Source: Saussurea involucrata
Lineage: Eukaryota > Streptophyta > Magnoliopsida > Asterales > Asteraceae
Assembly: GCA_033807775.1 (NCBI GenBank)
Contig: CM066321.1
Location: 48,030,555-48,094,554, forward strand
Length of the DNA stretch: 64,000 nucleotides
Direction of reading: 5' to 3'
A program made the translations under genes and the position numbers. The notes beneath the pieces were generated by a model that was given only the letters and a program-made list of their open reading frames with translations, was not told where the DNA came from and did no database searches. Shown piece after piece: positions 10,917-22,233 of this stretch (position 1 is the first letter of the stretch; each line of letters begins with the position of its first letter).

Positions 10917-12240
10917 TTAACAAGCAAGATATAGAGGAAGAGGAAGAGGTGATTGCTTTCAAAATGTTTTAGCAATGTGTGATTTTAATATGATATTCAT
11001 ATGTTTGGGCTAGATGGGAAGATATTGCACATGATGCTAGAGTTTTGAGGGAAGTTGCATTTGACCCAAATTCGAGATTTCTGTTTCCTCCGCCAAGTAT
11101 GTATAATCCTTTTCTAATAATAAAATATTATTATTTTCCTGATTTTTTTAAATTGTATTTGTAAATGCAGATAAATATTATCTTTGTGATGCCGCATACC
11201 CCAATACCCGCGGATTTTTTACTCCTTATCGAGTATTGGTTAGCTGATTTTCGATGCAGACATGCGGTAACTAAAGAGGAAAGGTTTAGTCATGCACATG
11301 CACAACTTAGAAACGATTATTGAATGTGCGTATGGCGTCTTGAAAGCAAGATTCCCGATTTTGAATCAAATGGCTTATTATCCTTTTCCAAAACAATTTG
11401 AGGTTGTGGTTGCTTGTTTTGTAATCCATAATTTTTAAAAGAAGATGTAATATACAAGATCAGTTGTTTATGGAATACGATGAGGGGGTCATGTTTACTG
11501 CGGAAGAGGAACATAGAGGAGGCAGTGAACAAGAAATTGTTCAAGCACAATGGGGGCTTCTCAAGACAATGGATATATGGCTAATTTGCGGAATAAGATT
11601 GCAATTCAACTGTTTTCAAATGCTTCAAATTAAATTTTATTTTGTCTTGGATGAAAAAACAAACAATTTCTTTTTGATATTAATGTTTCATATTTCGTTT
11701 GTATTAAAATGTTAGTGACTATTAATATGTTCCGTCTTATATTTTGAAGTATGAAAATTATATTTTGTGGTCTGATTTGCCAGTTAATTATATAAAAAAG
11801 AGTATATTGTTGGCAAACAATTATTTAAAGTATCAATTTTGTTTTTTTCTTCCATTAAATGGTTTATAATATAAATAATTACATTTAATTTAGCATATAA
11901 TTACAAAAGGGTTAAAATGGTCATTTTTTCTCGGTAAGCACTTACCAAAAAACACTTGGTAAACACTCTTACCCAGACACTTACCAGGGACAACCTTTAC
12001 CGGGGACAACACTCTTACCCGGACAGCACTTACCGGACAAGAGTTGGTAAACGGCACCTAAGTCTACAAATATTGAACACCTTGAGGCATTTTGCTTCAT
12101 AAACACTAATCATATTGCAAAGCATAACAACCAACATGAGGTCCAAACACACCGAGTCCAAGCAAATATCAAATGTTTTTTAAAGTTTAGTTATGTAGAA
12201 ACTGAATCTCTCTCAGACTCTCTATTCATTGTTTGCAGAT

Positions 12241-13085
12241 ATGTTAGATGACACTGGGCCATGGATATATGGGGAATCTCTTGATTCTCAGCCAATCAAC
12301 ACAGACGGGAGCCATGGTTCTATACCAAGCAACATAGATGGGAGCCATGGTTCTCAGTTGACACAACCGACATAACAAAGACGACAGAGAAGTGTTACTT
12401 TGTTCAAAAAGCATAAAAAGAACCCAGATTTGCATGTCGAGTTCAAGGAAAATGGGAAGATTATTGGAAAATATGAACGTAGATTCAATAGTTGGGTAGG
12501 GGTCAACACAAGATCAATGGTTTCTATCACTTAACCATCTTGGGACAAAGTGGATAAAAAAATAATATATTTATTATGGTCGGCTATCAAGGTATGATAT
12601 CCAATATGTGTTTATATGTACTCATGGTTTTATTTATTTATGTTAATGACAACTAACATACTTATTTTGAAAAAATAGGATCATTAGAATATAGAGGATG
12701 ACAAGTATAAAATTTCACTGCTTAAAATAGCTGATACACATGGAAGAACTTCAAGAAGGGCCTTAATAGAAAGTATCGTATGCAGTCGTAATCCTTGTTC
12801 TGATTACCCGTATCTCGATCAAGAAACATGGGAAGATTTTTGTGTCATGAAATCAACTGATGAATTTCTGGTTAGTTGCAACTTACAGACTTATAGTCTT
12901 TTCATTATTATTTTTTGTCATGCTTTAATTGCGTTAGTTATTCTTATGTGAAAGAAAAGAGTGAAGAAGGGAGGAAGAATGCGGCTCAAACACATATCCG
13001 ACCCGATTAGGTGCACATGGATATCATTCGAATCATGATAATTGGAGCAAAGAGATGATGGAGTCGGGCTACTCGTCAGAGCTAT
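12241..13085 (+). pseudogene. Relic of plant Ptta/En/Spm-type (CACTA-associated) protein
   Basis: The reading frame near 12395-12590 (VTLFKKHKKNPDLHVEFKEN, GKIIGKYERRFNSWVGV, WDKVDKKIIYLLWSAIK) resembles the N-terminal half of the Ptta/En/Spm plant transposase family. A GT-AG gap at about 12591-12678 could be an intron. Later fragments near 12955-13045 (GRKNAAQTH, a LGAHGYHSNHDNW-like stretch in shifted frames) match the family's conserved C-terminal block. Many stops interrupt it. There are no CACTA ends nearby, so it may be a captured or domesticated-then-lost copy. The tract 12059-12240 between it and Harbinger holds nothing recognisable. Confidence 0.5.
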
Positions 13086-13140
13086 TTTATCTCTTAATAG
13101 TTCCATTAAGTGGCAATCTCTGAATAGCTAAGAGGTGAAT

Positions 13141-13341
13141 CTTGTTTGGCAAAAAAAGTCTGTCTCTTAATGGTTATACAGCCATCTGAATGATTTTGTA
13201 TCTTGGGCCTCCCTTAACCATTAAGCACACTATTTTCATTTTAAACAATTACCAAACAACTATATTTCATTTTGCACTAATCATTCTGGCCACTTAATCA
13301 TTCTGCGCCAAACCATTCAGCAAATGCCAAACAACCCATTA
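13141..13341. mobile_element. Possible Tourist-like (Harbinger) MITE
   Basis: The left end has CTTGTTTGGCAAA and the right end has the inverse form AAATGCCAAACAACCC, flanked by an ATTAATTA tail. Internal CATTCTG/CAGAATG-type repeats fit Tourist MITEs. The ends match only partly, so the boundary is approximate. Confidence 0.5.
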
Positions 13342-13482
13342 ATTAGGAAAAAGGTTATCTTTCAATTATTGAACTTATTACTTTTGTTTGGTTATGGGAG
13401 TTGTTTGTATAAAACGTGTGTTTACTCGTTTATGGGAGTTGTTTGTAACAATAATAATGGTAGATTTTATTTGTGAAGATTG

Positions 13483-13484
<2 letters not shown>

Positions 13485-13529
<45 letters not shown>

Positions 13530-13547
13530 CATATATATATATATATA
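13485..13547. repeat. AT/CATA microsatellite
   Basis: TA repeats interspersed with ACAT units, directly bordering the foldback element. Confidence 0.9.
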
Positions 13548-14334
13548 GGGAAGGGTTCAAAAGAGAAATACAAATATTTTGAGAAATAGAGAAGTGATCT
13601 TGGCCATTCATTCGGTCAAGATCGGCGGCTTTGACCGAGAAGCAGAGGATAATTCATCGCGTGGTCTGCACAAGATAGATGGGTAGTTTCGTAAAAAATA
13701 CGCGGGACAGGTTTATATATGAATTTGTGTGATTCATATATGAACCTTTGTGTTCATATATGAACCTTTGTAATTCACATATAAAATATTTTTAACTAAT
13801 TCATATATGCACCTTTGTGATTCATATATGAACCTTTGTGATTCATATATGAATCTTTGTGATTCATATATGAATCAGTTAATTTGTTCGTATGAGAATT
13901 AGTTAAAAAAAAGTTCATATGTAAATTACAAAGGTTCATATATGAACACAAAGATTCATATATGAATCAGTTAATTGGTTCAACTGATTAATATATGAAC
14001 CTACAGTTAATTAGTTTCATATATGAAACACAAAGGTTCATATATGAATCACAAGATTCATATATGAATTAGTTATAAAGAGTTCATATGTGAATTACAA
14101 AGGTTCATATATGAACGTATAGTTCATATGTGAATCACACAGATTCATATATGAACTCAGCCCGTGTTTTTTGTAAAAGTTACGAAATTGCCCTTCAATT
14201 TTTGGAACAACCACAACTTTTGACCGGTCAAAGCCGCAACTTTTGACCAATTATAACCGATCTTGACAGAATGAATGGTCAAGATCACTTCTCTATTTCT
14301 CAAAAACTTTGCACTTCTCTATTGAACCTAAGGC
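13548..14334. mobile_element. MULE-like foldback element with palindrome array
   Basis: Arms of about 75 bp at each end are inverted copies (GTTCAAAAGAGAAATAC... on the left, ...CTCTATTGAAC on the right; shared core GAGAAATAGAGAAGTGATCT). Between them are about 20 copies of TTCATATATGAA-type palindromes spaced by ACCTTTGTGA on the left and by the inverse TCACAAAGG on the right, so the whole 787 bp could fold on itself. No ORF. The target duplication cannot be judged because both flanks are TA repeats. Confidence 0.8.
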
Positions 14335-14381
<47 letters not shown>

Positions 14382-14694
14382 GTGATTTCATTTGAAAACC
14401 ACCCTTATGTGACAAACTATGAAACCCACTTTTAAGCCGTGGATGAAAACAATCAATGGCCATGATTGATTTAATGTATTTATGGTATTAATGAAATTAT
14501 TCTAATTTTTATATTAAAAAGAAAATGATGATAGGGCAATCTCGTACTTTTGTGTCGCAACATAACTTAGGAAATGGGATGAAATCCCGTTTTCACAGAA
14601 ACCATAATCAAAAATCAGAATTGTGCAACAACTATTTCTTTCACCAGTTTCATATTCACCGTCCACCATTCGCCAGCCCTCCAAGAACGTCCAC
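14335..14694. other. Microsatellite and unassigned sequence
   Basis: A (TA)n then (GA)n run (14335-14382) is followed by a stretch (TTTGAAAACCACCCTTATG, CCGTGGATGAAAAC) that resembles one end of the same MITE class, without a partner end. 14500-14694 has no recognised feature and is the flank into which element K inserted. Confidence 0.4.
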
Positions 14695-15389
14695 TGAAAC
14701 ACCCTAAAAATCACCATAAATTTATCCTAATAATTTACAACATCTTCCCAAAGTTTTCATTCACAAGCGGAGGATTTGTGACAAGGTCTATAATTACAAC
14801 TGATCTATTATAAACAACCATCTAATCTAATCCATAACCAATAACATCAGATTATACAAGTTGTTTATAATATCTCCAAAATAATCCTTGTTCTACTAAA
14901 TTCTCCATCAAAACTCCAAAAGCATGACTCTGAGACTTCTCGACACTCATCCCTTCTTATCCCTTCCCGAGCTAGTACCTGGTAAGAAAATTTAATTTGA
15001 AAATATTAGGCTTACGCCTAGTGAGAACATCTAGTTTTCAAACTAAAACTTTATAAGCTTTGAAACCAATTGATGAACAAAGCATATAAATTAACATGAT
15101 CGCCGTTTTCCTTACCGTACACAAAACATCTTTCGATGACAGGAATTATACTTGATTCCATGAGTATGACAAACACCAAGTAAGTCATAATCTCATGTTC
15201 CAGAGCGCCACTACAAATCACTATAGATTCTAGATCATTGCTCGCATCCAAGAAATTACAACTAAGCCATGCTTATTTCTTGGTGTGGAAGTAGATATTA
15301 CAATTAAGCCATGCCTATCTCTTATCATCCAATAGAAATCGGGAATTACGATTTGTCCATGCCTATTCCAGGATTTCACATCTCAGTAC
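14695..15389 (-). repeat. 3' LTR of element K, distal piece
   Basis: On the minus strand this is the end of K's LTR, interrupted at 15389 by element G. It contains the CTCACTAGGCGTAAGCC motif (as its reverse complement at about 15010-15030), the predicted intron 2 acceptor at 14980-14979, and degenerate copies of the roughly 55-bp repeat with GGGAATTACGATTTGTCC that continues at 59070. The LTR end is placed at 14695 (…GTTTCA read on the minus strand). Confidence 0.75.
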
Positions 15390-15600
15390 TGTAACAACCC
15401 AAATTTCCGTGATATTTTAATTAATATAAATGGGGTCTTTTTGTAATTTAGTCTAAGTTGTGGACTTTTTATAATTATAAACTCCAGGGTTGATTTTGTA
15501 ATTTGACCAAAGTTTAAAGTTAATATTGAAAATTAACTTAAGGGACTGTTTGGTCATTTGTGGAAAGTTGAGAATACCTTAAGAGAGGGTAAGCTGATTG
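15390..15600 (+). repeat. 5' LTR of G, first piece
   Basis: Starts TGTAACAACCC after the target copy agtac. It matches the LTR starts at 38561, 40615, 42668 and 44722. Cut at 15600 by A2; the target copy gattg is at 15596-15600. Confidence 0.9.
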
Positions 15601-17181
15601 TGTAACGACCCGGTTACCCATATCATACAACAAATAACATACATTGCAAAACTTCATTACATTCATAATAAAAGATACATCACAAACCAAGTACGGTCTC
15701 ATTAGTCTTGACATTACAAAATATATAAAAGCTTCCTATTCAACATCCATCAAAAGCTTCCTATACTTCATCCTCTCTCGCCGATCCTTAACCTGGAAAA
15801 CATATTTTTGAAAACAAAATGAGGGTTAGACCAAACGGGTCTAGTGAGTTAATCCCGGTCTTTTCCAAAATCGATATAAAACTCTTTTCACATAATACTT
15901 TGTATCAAAATAGTTTACATAAAACCTTTCGTATAAGCACGCATATACCACACGTATATAAATACCACATTAGGACTCGTGCACCGTGTATCTCTCCTCA
16001 TCTCATCTTCTTTCCCCTGGCCACATTAGTCGGTAGCAAGCCAACTAATCATCGTCACCGTACAATACAGTCGACTCCACTGTAATTACATACAGCCCCG
16101 CTGCAATTACCTACAGCTCCACTGCCATTTCATGCAGCCCCGCTGTATTTCCATACAGCCCCGCCGAACAATAATTCGGCTCACTTATACTCGTTTCGTG
16201 CAATATAACCACAACATATATCTCAATATATTTTCAATCATGCACACCATTCATATAAGCACATTAATCACTAATTATCACATTCCCAAACCATACGTAT
16301 GTATTCCAGTTGAAAATACTTTTAAAGTAAAACTCACCTCGAATTCTTAAAATACGCTTCCAAGCCTTTTCCAAAGATTCAGTCTATCAATCCCAATCCA
16401 CAGAGTCTGCAAATAGATTAAATACAAATATCCCCTTACTAACTGATCACATAAACCATACTAGAAGACCAAGGACTCTAGATAACTCAAATCCTCAAAA
16501 GTGACCAAAACAGCTAAAGTATCCGGACAACCCAAACAACCCGGACAACACCACCTTTTCCGGACAACAAGGCTTTTCCGGACAACAAGACTAATCCGGA
16601 CAACACGATTTATCCGGACAACACAAAGAATCCGGATGCCATCCGGACTCTAAATCATCCGGAAACCCTCAAACAAATCATCCGGACACTATCAATAAAC
16701 TACCCGGACACCACCCAAGAAACTACCCGGATACCTTCATATCATCCGGACACCTTTGACTGTTTATCCCATTTTTGCCCAGAAAATCGACTGAATTCAT
16801 ACCAGAAGTGTTTGGGATGTTTCTACTCCGATAGGAACTACTTACTAGCAATTATAGACATAAAATGTAAAGCAACATACCTCAATTTCTCTTCCAAATA
16901 CACCAAATGAAGTCTTAACCACAAGAACCCTTATTTTCTCTTCTTGCTTTCTCTCAACACACACACATAAATTTTACTGATTTTCTGCTTGTGATAATAT
17001 CTGAATTCAGAAGGGATAATATCTAACTTAATTTACTACTTTGGTCCTTGAACTTCTCAATAATAACCAAAACACCTATAAACCTTTAATTTAACCAAAC
17101 TTACCCTAAACCTTAAACTTTAAAGTTAACTAAATTAACGGAAATTGGATTTTAACCAACGGATTTACCCGGGGTATTACA
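15601..17181 (-). repeat. 3' LTR of A2
   Basis: On the minus strand it starts TGTAATACCCCGGG at 17181 and ends at 15601. It carries about 15 TCCGGA-type motifs at 16530-16760 and a 23-bp-type CAGCCCCGCTG repeat at 16070-16170. Confidence 0.92.
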
Positions 17182-17198
17182 ACATCTCCCCCTTAAAA

Positions 17199-17217
17199 GA
17201 ATTCCGTCCCGGAATTC
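17199..17217 (-). other. Hairpin before polypurine tract (A2)
   Basis: The stem GAATTCC/GGAATTC with loop GGGAC on the minus strand lies directly before the polypurine tract AAGGGGGAGATG. Confidence 0.65.
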
Positions 17218-17704
17218 GGTTAAGCAAAAAGGTAACGAATACTTATCACTACTGCTTCAAACTGCATCAAAACCATAGGAACTAATTGAATAGACGCTCC
17301 GCCTCTACCTATATCTCTAACACCGCTAAGCAACAAAAGCACGAAAGTGCCAATAATCATTTTACACCGAAGTAATATAATACACTTTAGCACGTACAGA
17401 GTGTATAGAAATATACCTGTCTTCGCCTCTATCCATACATCGAGTCCGACTTGCCACTCTGTTGATTTCAACAAGGTTAATATACACGTAAGCACATACC
17501 CAATATAACAAGATATTCCGGTTCAACATGAACTTGTAAGTTCACGCTTACACTGGCCAGGTGTAATTTGAACATACCTTACATGATGTTCCTTCTACCT
17601 TTTTATACTTAACATCCCAAGGTTCTAAAATAATAAGGACATCCTACTTCACATGCAGTTTAAGTCTAGGTATAAATCCAAATACCTAAATCTCTTAAAC
17701 TAGG

Positions 17705-17716
17705 GCTCTGATACCA
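17705..17716 (-). other. Primer binding site of A2
   Basis: TGGTATCAGAGC on the minus strand, complementary to the 3' end of plant initiator methionine tRNA, 2 bp inside the 5' LTR end. Confidence 0.9.
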
Positions 17717-17718
17717 TT

Positions 17719-19299
17719 TGTAACGACCCGGTTACCCATATCATACAACAAATAACATACATTGCATAACTTCATTACATTCATAATAAAAGATACATCA
17801 CAAACCAAGTACGGTCTCATTAGTCTTGACATTACAAAATATATAAAAGCTTCCTAATCAACATCCATCAAAAGCTTCTTATACTTCATCCTCTCCCGCC
17901 GATCCTTAACCTGGAAAACATATTTTTGAAAACAAAATGAGGGTTAGACCAAACGGGTCTAGTGAGTTAATCCCGGTCTTTTCCAAAATCGATATAAAAC
18001 TCTTTTCACGTAATACTTTGTATCAAAATAGTTTACATAAAACCTTTCGTATAAGCACGCATATACCACATGTATATAAATACCACATTAGGACTCGTGC
18101 ACCGTGTATCTCTCCTCATCTCATCTTCTTTCCCCTGGCCACATTAGTCGGTAGCAAGCCAACTAATCATCGTCACCGTACAATACAGTCGACTCCACTG
18201 TAATTACATACAGCCCCGCTGCAATTACCTACAGCTCCACTGCCATTTCATGCAGCCCCGCTGTATTTCCATACAGCCCCGCCGAACAATAATTCGGCTC
18301 ACTTATACTCGTTTCGTGCAATATAACCACAACATATATCTCAATATATTATCAATCATGCACACCATTCATATAAGCACATTAATCACTAATTATCACA
18401 TTCCCAAACCATACGTATGTATTCCAGTTGAAAATACTTTTAAAGTAAAACTCACCTCGAATTCTTAAAATACGCTTCCAAGCCTTTTCCAAAGATTCAG
18501 TCTATCAATCCCAATCCACAGAGTCTGCAAATAGATTAAATACAAATATCCCCTTACTAACTGATCACATAAAACATACTAGAAGACCAAGGACTCTAGA
18601 TAACTCAAATCCTCAAAAGTGACCAAAACAGCTAAAGTATCCGGACAACCCAAACAACCCGGACAACACCACCTTTTCCGGACAACAAGACTTTTCCGGA
18701 CAACAAGACTAATCCGGACAACACGATTTATCCGGACAACACAAGGAATCCGGATGCCATCCGGACTCTAAATCATCCGGAAACCCTCAAACAAATCATC
18801 CGGACACTATCAATAAACTACCTGGACACGACCCAAGAAACTACCCGGATACCTTCATATCATCCGGACACCTTTGACTGTTTATCCCATTTTTGCCCAG
18901 AAAATCGACTGAATTCATACCAGAAGTGTTTGGGATGTTTCTACTTCGATAGGAACTACTTACTAGCAATTATAGACATAAAATGTAAAGCAACATACCT
19001 CAATTTCTCTTCCAAATACACCAAATGAAGTCTTAACCACAAGAACCCTTCTTTTCTCTTCTTGCTTTCTCTCAACACACACACATAAATTTTACTGATT
19101 TTCTGCTTGTGATAATATCTGAATTCAGAAGGGATAATATCTAACTTAATTTACTACTTTGGTCCTTGAACTTCTCAATAATAACCAAAACACCTATAAA
19201 CCTTTAATTTAACCAAACTTACCCTAAACCTTAAACTTTAAAGTTAACTAAATTAACGGAAATTGGATTTTAACCAACGGATTTACCCGGGGTATTACA
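17719..19299 (-). repeat. 5' LTR of A2
   Basis: Nearly identical to 15601-17181. The two short ORFs seen at the same offset in both copies are incidental, as they lie in predicted intron sequence. Confidence 0.92.
17911..18998 (-). other. Predicted two-intron segment inside A2 LTR
   Basis: Minus strand: intron 1 is 18998 to 18525 (GAG|GTATGT to ATTTGCAG), the middle exon is 18524 to 18456 (69 nt), and intron 2 is 18455 to 17911 (GAG|GTGAGT to TTTTCCAG). The TCCGGA array is in intron 1. Confidence 0.5.
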
Positions 19300-21537
19300 G
19301 ATTGAGATATTCATCTTAATCAGTTTTTGAGAGTCGGTCAAGTGAGAGCAGAGGAAGAAAGAAAGAAGAGAAAGATAAGTTACGATTTTGGATGTGTGGT
19401 AAGGGTTATACAATATTCTTCTTTTATCTTTTAATCAGTTTTCGAATTTCAATCTGTATTACCTCTCAATAGGCTACTGAATTGATTTGGAAAAGGTTGG
19501 AATCAGTTCAAGTCAGAATTGTTTATCCAGGTGAGTTCATTCTTTCATTTTGAAATTTAACAGCTGAATTTGAAGCATGTTTAGTACCTAAACTGTCTGA
19601 ATAAAATGATATGTCTGTAACTCTGTATGGAAACGAATCGATCAGTAAATGGTATTTTTAGATGAATTTTTGGAGTTAAATTGATGAGAATTGAATGAGT
19701 CCGTAGCGAAGTCCCGGTATTAAGGAAAATTCCGGAACTGGGTTGGGTTCCGGAAATGAATTGGATCCGGAATTGGACCGGATCCGGAATTGGACCGGAT
19801 CCAGAATGGGTATTGAATTCCGGAAATGGACCGGATCCGGAATTGGATTGGATTCCGGAATGGACCGGATCCGGAATTATTTTGGTTGGGTTCCGGTAAG
19901 TAAACTTCCGGGAATGGGCCTCGCATGGAATCCGGTAATTAAGATCCGGAATGGGTATTGTTTGGGGTTCCGGTAAATAAACCGGAATTGGGTTTCTTTC
20001 AAGTGGATCCGGAATCAATTATTAATATTACCGGAAGTTGGGCTTGGGCACATGGGTACCGGCATTATTAATTCAAACCCGGAATTGGGCGTTACGTTTG
20101 GGGTACCGGGACTAGAAACCGGAATTGGTTTTATGTCCTTTGGATCCGGTATTTTTAATTTACTGGAAGTTGGGCTGAAGCCCGGATTGCATTAATATTA
20201 CCGGAAGTTGGGCCTTGGCACATGGATTCGGAACTAACAACAACAATTACCGGAAGTTGGGCTTGATACATAGAATCCGGAAGTTGGGCCTTTGAGCCCA
20301 ACAAATAATTATATTAGGTATTGGACTCCATTCATATGTAGTTAATTCTGAAAATTAATTTTAGGGTCAGTATGGTTTTTATTTTAACACGAATTCTATT
20401 GAAATTATTATCTAATGTTGGAATCGAGGTTTCAGAATATTTTCTAAATATAATTTTAGAAGGAGAACATTTGAGGGTACAATAAGTATCCGGTGTTTCT
20501 AGGATTGGAAGTGTTATGGAATAAAGTGTGATATGTTTAGATACATATACATTATTAAGTGTAATGGATCCATAGGCACTGATAGTAATTGTAACGTGGA
20601 ATAGACCAGGTTCTCAATGGTAATTCCCGTTGGCCTATAATGTGGATTGTTAATCCCATTTCGGGAGGCGATAGCCTATAATGTGGATTGTTAATCCCAT
20701 TTCGGGAGGTGATAACCTATAATGTGGATTGTTAATCCCATTTCGAGAGGTGATAAGAAATGATTGAATAGGTAAAGTAGAATTGCTATTCATATTGACC
20801 GTAGTGAATATGCGATGTTTAGTTGCTATTCGTAATTGAGTTATGGAAACGTGAATTAGATAAAGTGTAAGTGTTGTTTTCACTTGCTTTAGGTGGATTA
20901 GAAATAGGCAATATATAAGTGTCATTTCTGCTTCCATTCCAAGAAAAGGTATGGCGATTGAATGTAAGTCCTTAGAATTGATCCATAAGCTAGAATCCAT
21001 GATGATTCTTAGTAAGCTTCCAAATATGATGATATGACTTTCTGAATGATAGTCATACTCATGGGATCGGGTATGTTCCAGTCATTATGAGACGAGTACG
21101 AGTACGGTAAGAATGGTGACAAACTAGATTTGTTTATAAGCTTTGAATATCTGAATTCCAGGGCTGTTAATGTTTTAAATTTGAATTGGATGTTCTCACT
21201 AGGCGTAAGCCTAAACGTTCATGTTCAATTTTCTTACCAGGTACGAACTCAGGGAAGTAATGGGATATGGGATGAGAGCTTTTGAAGTATTCAACTTTCG
21301 AGTTAAGCGGAGAATTTAGCTACCGCAATAAGGCTTTATGATGGTTTGCTTAGATAACCCAGTTAATCTAATTATAGTTGACATGATTAGATTAATAGAT
21401 TATTTGAAGGAGTCAATATTTGTAAATATGAACCCTCATAGTTAGTTCTCTTCTTATATATTTAAAGTTTGGATGTTATTCCGTATTGTCTTGTTAAAAT
21501 TTGAGGTTCAAATTGGCCCTGATTTTAGGATGTTACA
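19300..21537 (+). repeat. 5' LTR of G, second piece
   Basis: Continues the LTR after A2 (target copy gattg at 19300-19304) to the end GGATGTTACA. It holds a dense array of CCGGAA/TCCGG motifs at 19710-20290 and three copies of a 41-bp repeat (CCTATAATGTGGATTG) at about 20633-20755. Confidence 0.9.
19399..21240 (+). other. Predicted two-intron segment inside G LTR
   Basis: Intron 1 is 19399-19472 (74 bp, GTAAGG to CTCAATAG), the middle exon is 19473-19530 (58 nt), and intron 2 is 19531-21240 (CAG|GTGAGT to CTTACCAG). The CCGG array and the 41-bp repeats are inside intron 2. Confidence 0.5.
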
Positions 21538-21540
21538 ATA

Positions 21541-21552
21541 TGGTATCAGAGC
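21541..21552 (+). other. Primer binding site of G
   Basis: TGGTATCAGAGC, 3 bases after the 5' LTR end; initiator methionine tRNA type. 21553-21886 is a leader with no feature that I recognise. Confidence 0.92.
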
Positions 21553-22233
21553 TGAAGTTTAAGTGAACTAGGTATGTTAATGAGATACCTAGACTTAAGC
21601 TGAGAAGGATTAAGTAAAGATTTGTGAGATATGGGTAGAATTGCTAAGACGGGATAGTCTTAGAGTCGACAGAAATACGTGAAACTAGTACTGTAACAAT
21701 GGTGACGAGAATTCTTATGTATAGTATGTTCACAATTTCAATTAGCTACTATTATTATGGATATATTGTTACATAAGTATACTTGTTTCTAAATTGTTAC
21801 CGTGACTAATGAACGTAAAGTACGTTTCTTTGTGTGTGAGTTGTGAATAATCAATTTTTGGTTATTTGTTGTGCTTAGCAGAATAAATGGGTAATACACC
21901 AAATAGGTCTTTTACTTCCTCGGAGGGTCGTATGGCAAATAAATTTGCGGAAGATCAACCTGAAGGAGGTGAAACTAGTGGGAGTCCATCAAGGCTACCT
22001 ATCTTGGGAGAAGGAGGAAGTCAAACTCATCGACTTAATGACGGTACTTCTGATCCGGTAACGACGAAATCTTCTATGGAGTCCCAAATAATGGAAAACA
22101 TGATGCGGGTTATGAATGCTGCACTGACTCAACAACAAGAGATGTTTATAAAAATGCTAAATGACCATATCGTTAAGTTGCATAGGCCAGAGGTGAGTAC
22201 CGGTGTTGTAACTCCACCTGTTAATCCAATATT

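Larger units (their letters stand above)
8688..11620 (+). pseudogene. PIF/Harbinger DDE transposase, split by a hAT insertion
   Basis: The open N-terminal part (8688-9056) has the helical region of ALP1/HARBI1-like transposases (RQCHELMCLSRDAYILLCNH, then MFLTIIGHNERFRMVKRRFQ). The DDE domain follows in pieces: LDVTLIHAVVPLN before the hAT at 9302; directly after it, ARYRGRGRGDCFQNVLAMCDF with the second-D region, an AHDARVL-like motif near 11020-11045, and YYLCDAAYPNTRGFFTPYR near 11175. A VIHNF-type end lies near 11420 and a C-terminal tail at 11460-11620. Removing the hAT and one target copy rejoins the same frame, so the insertion came later. Further stops and frameshifts are present. The product would cut and paste the element. 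Confidence 0.8.
7631..12058 (+). mobile_element. Degenerate PIF/Harbinger transposon
   Basis: It holds the two-gene set of plant Harbingers: a MYB/SANT-like gene and then a DDE transposase, both on the plus strand. The right end appears to be the GTAAAC/GGCACC-rich segment at 11935-12058 followed by taa, which fits the 3-bp Harbinger target. The left terminal repeat was not found and is probably lost at the LTR remnant. A hAT element splits the transposase. 11716-11930 is AT-rich with nothing recognised. Confidence 0.7.
17182..17718 (-). other. A2 interior with protease stub
   Basis: On the minus strand: primer site, about 300 bp unrecognised, then a stretch (about 17435-17230) closely matching the interior of A1 at 1050-1250, including the protease stub and the TAAC/GAATTCC hairpin region. 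This indicates a common deleted ancestor. Confidence 0.7.
15601..19299 (-). mobile_element. A2: short LTR element with two 1581-bp LTRs
   Basis: Minus-strand element with LTRs at 17719-19299 (5') and 15601-17181 (3') of equal length, differing at about 14 sites by my count, which suggests a fairly recent insertion. The interior is only 537 bp (17182-17718): primer site, a protease stub, hairpin and polypurine tract. Perfect target copies gattg lie at 15596-15600 and 19300-19304. It has no gag or pol and would need proteins from a relative such as element B, whose LTR family it shares. Confidence 0.92.

Noticed and set aside
13485..14384. CRISPR-like array of short repeats and spacers
   Set aside because: The repeats are palindromes within a foldback transposon. 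Spacers are the same short sequence, and the context is a plant genome.
15819..16085. ORF MRVRPNGSSELIPVFSK, present again at 17937 and in similar form at 2479-2778 and 4595-4861
   Set aside because: It sits in LTR sequence of the A/B/A2 family, antisense to the element. Similarity only reflects LTR homology.
19581..20018. Minus-strand ORF of 145 codons rich in Pro/Ile/Asn, repeated at 39054, 41108, 43161 and 45215
   Set aside because: It is the translation of the TCCGGAAT-type array in G's LTR. Copies differ with the array, and no domain or start context supports a gene.
20633..20755. 41-bp triple repeat in G LTR as a separate satellite
   Set aside because: It is an internal LTR minisatellite shared by both G LTRs (46254-46375), so it is part of the element.
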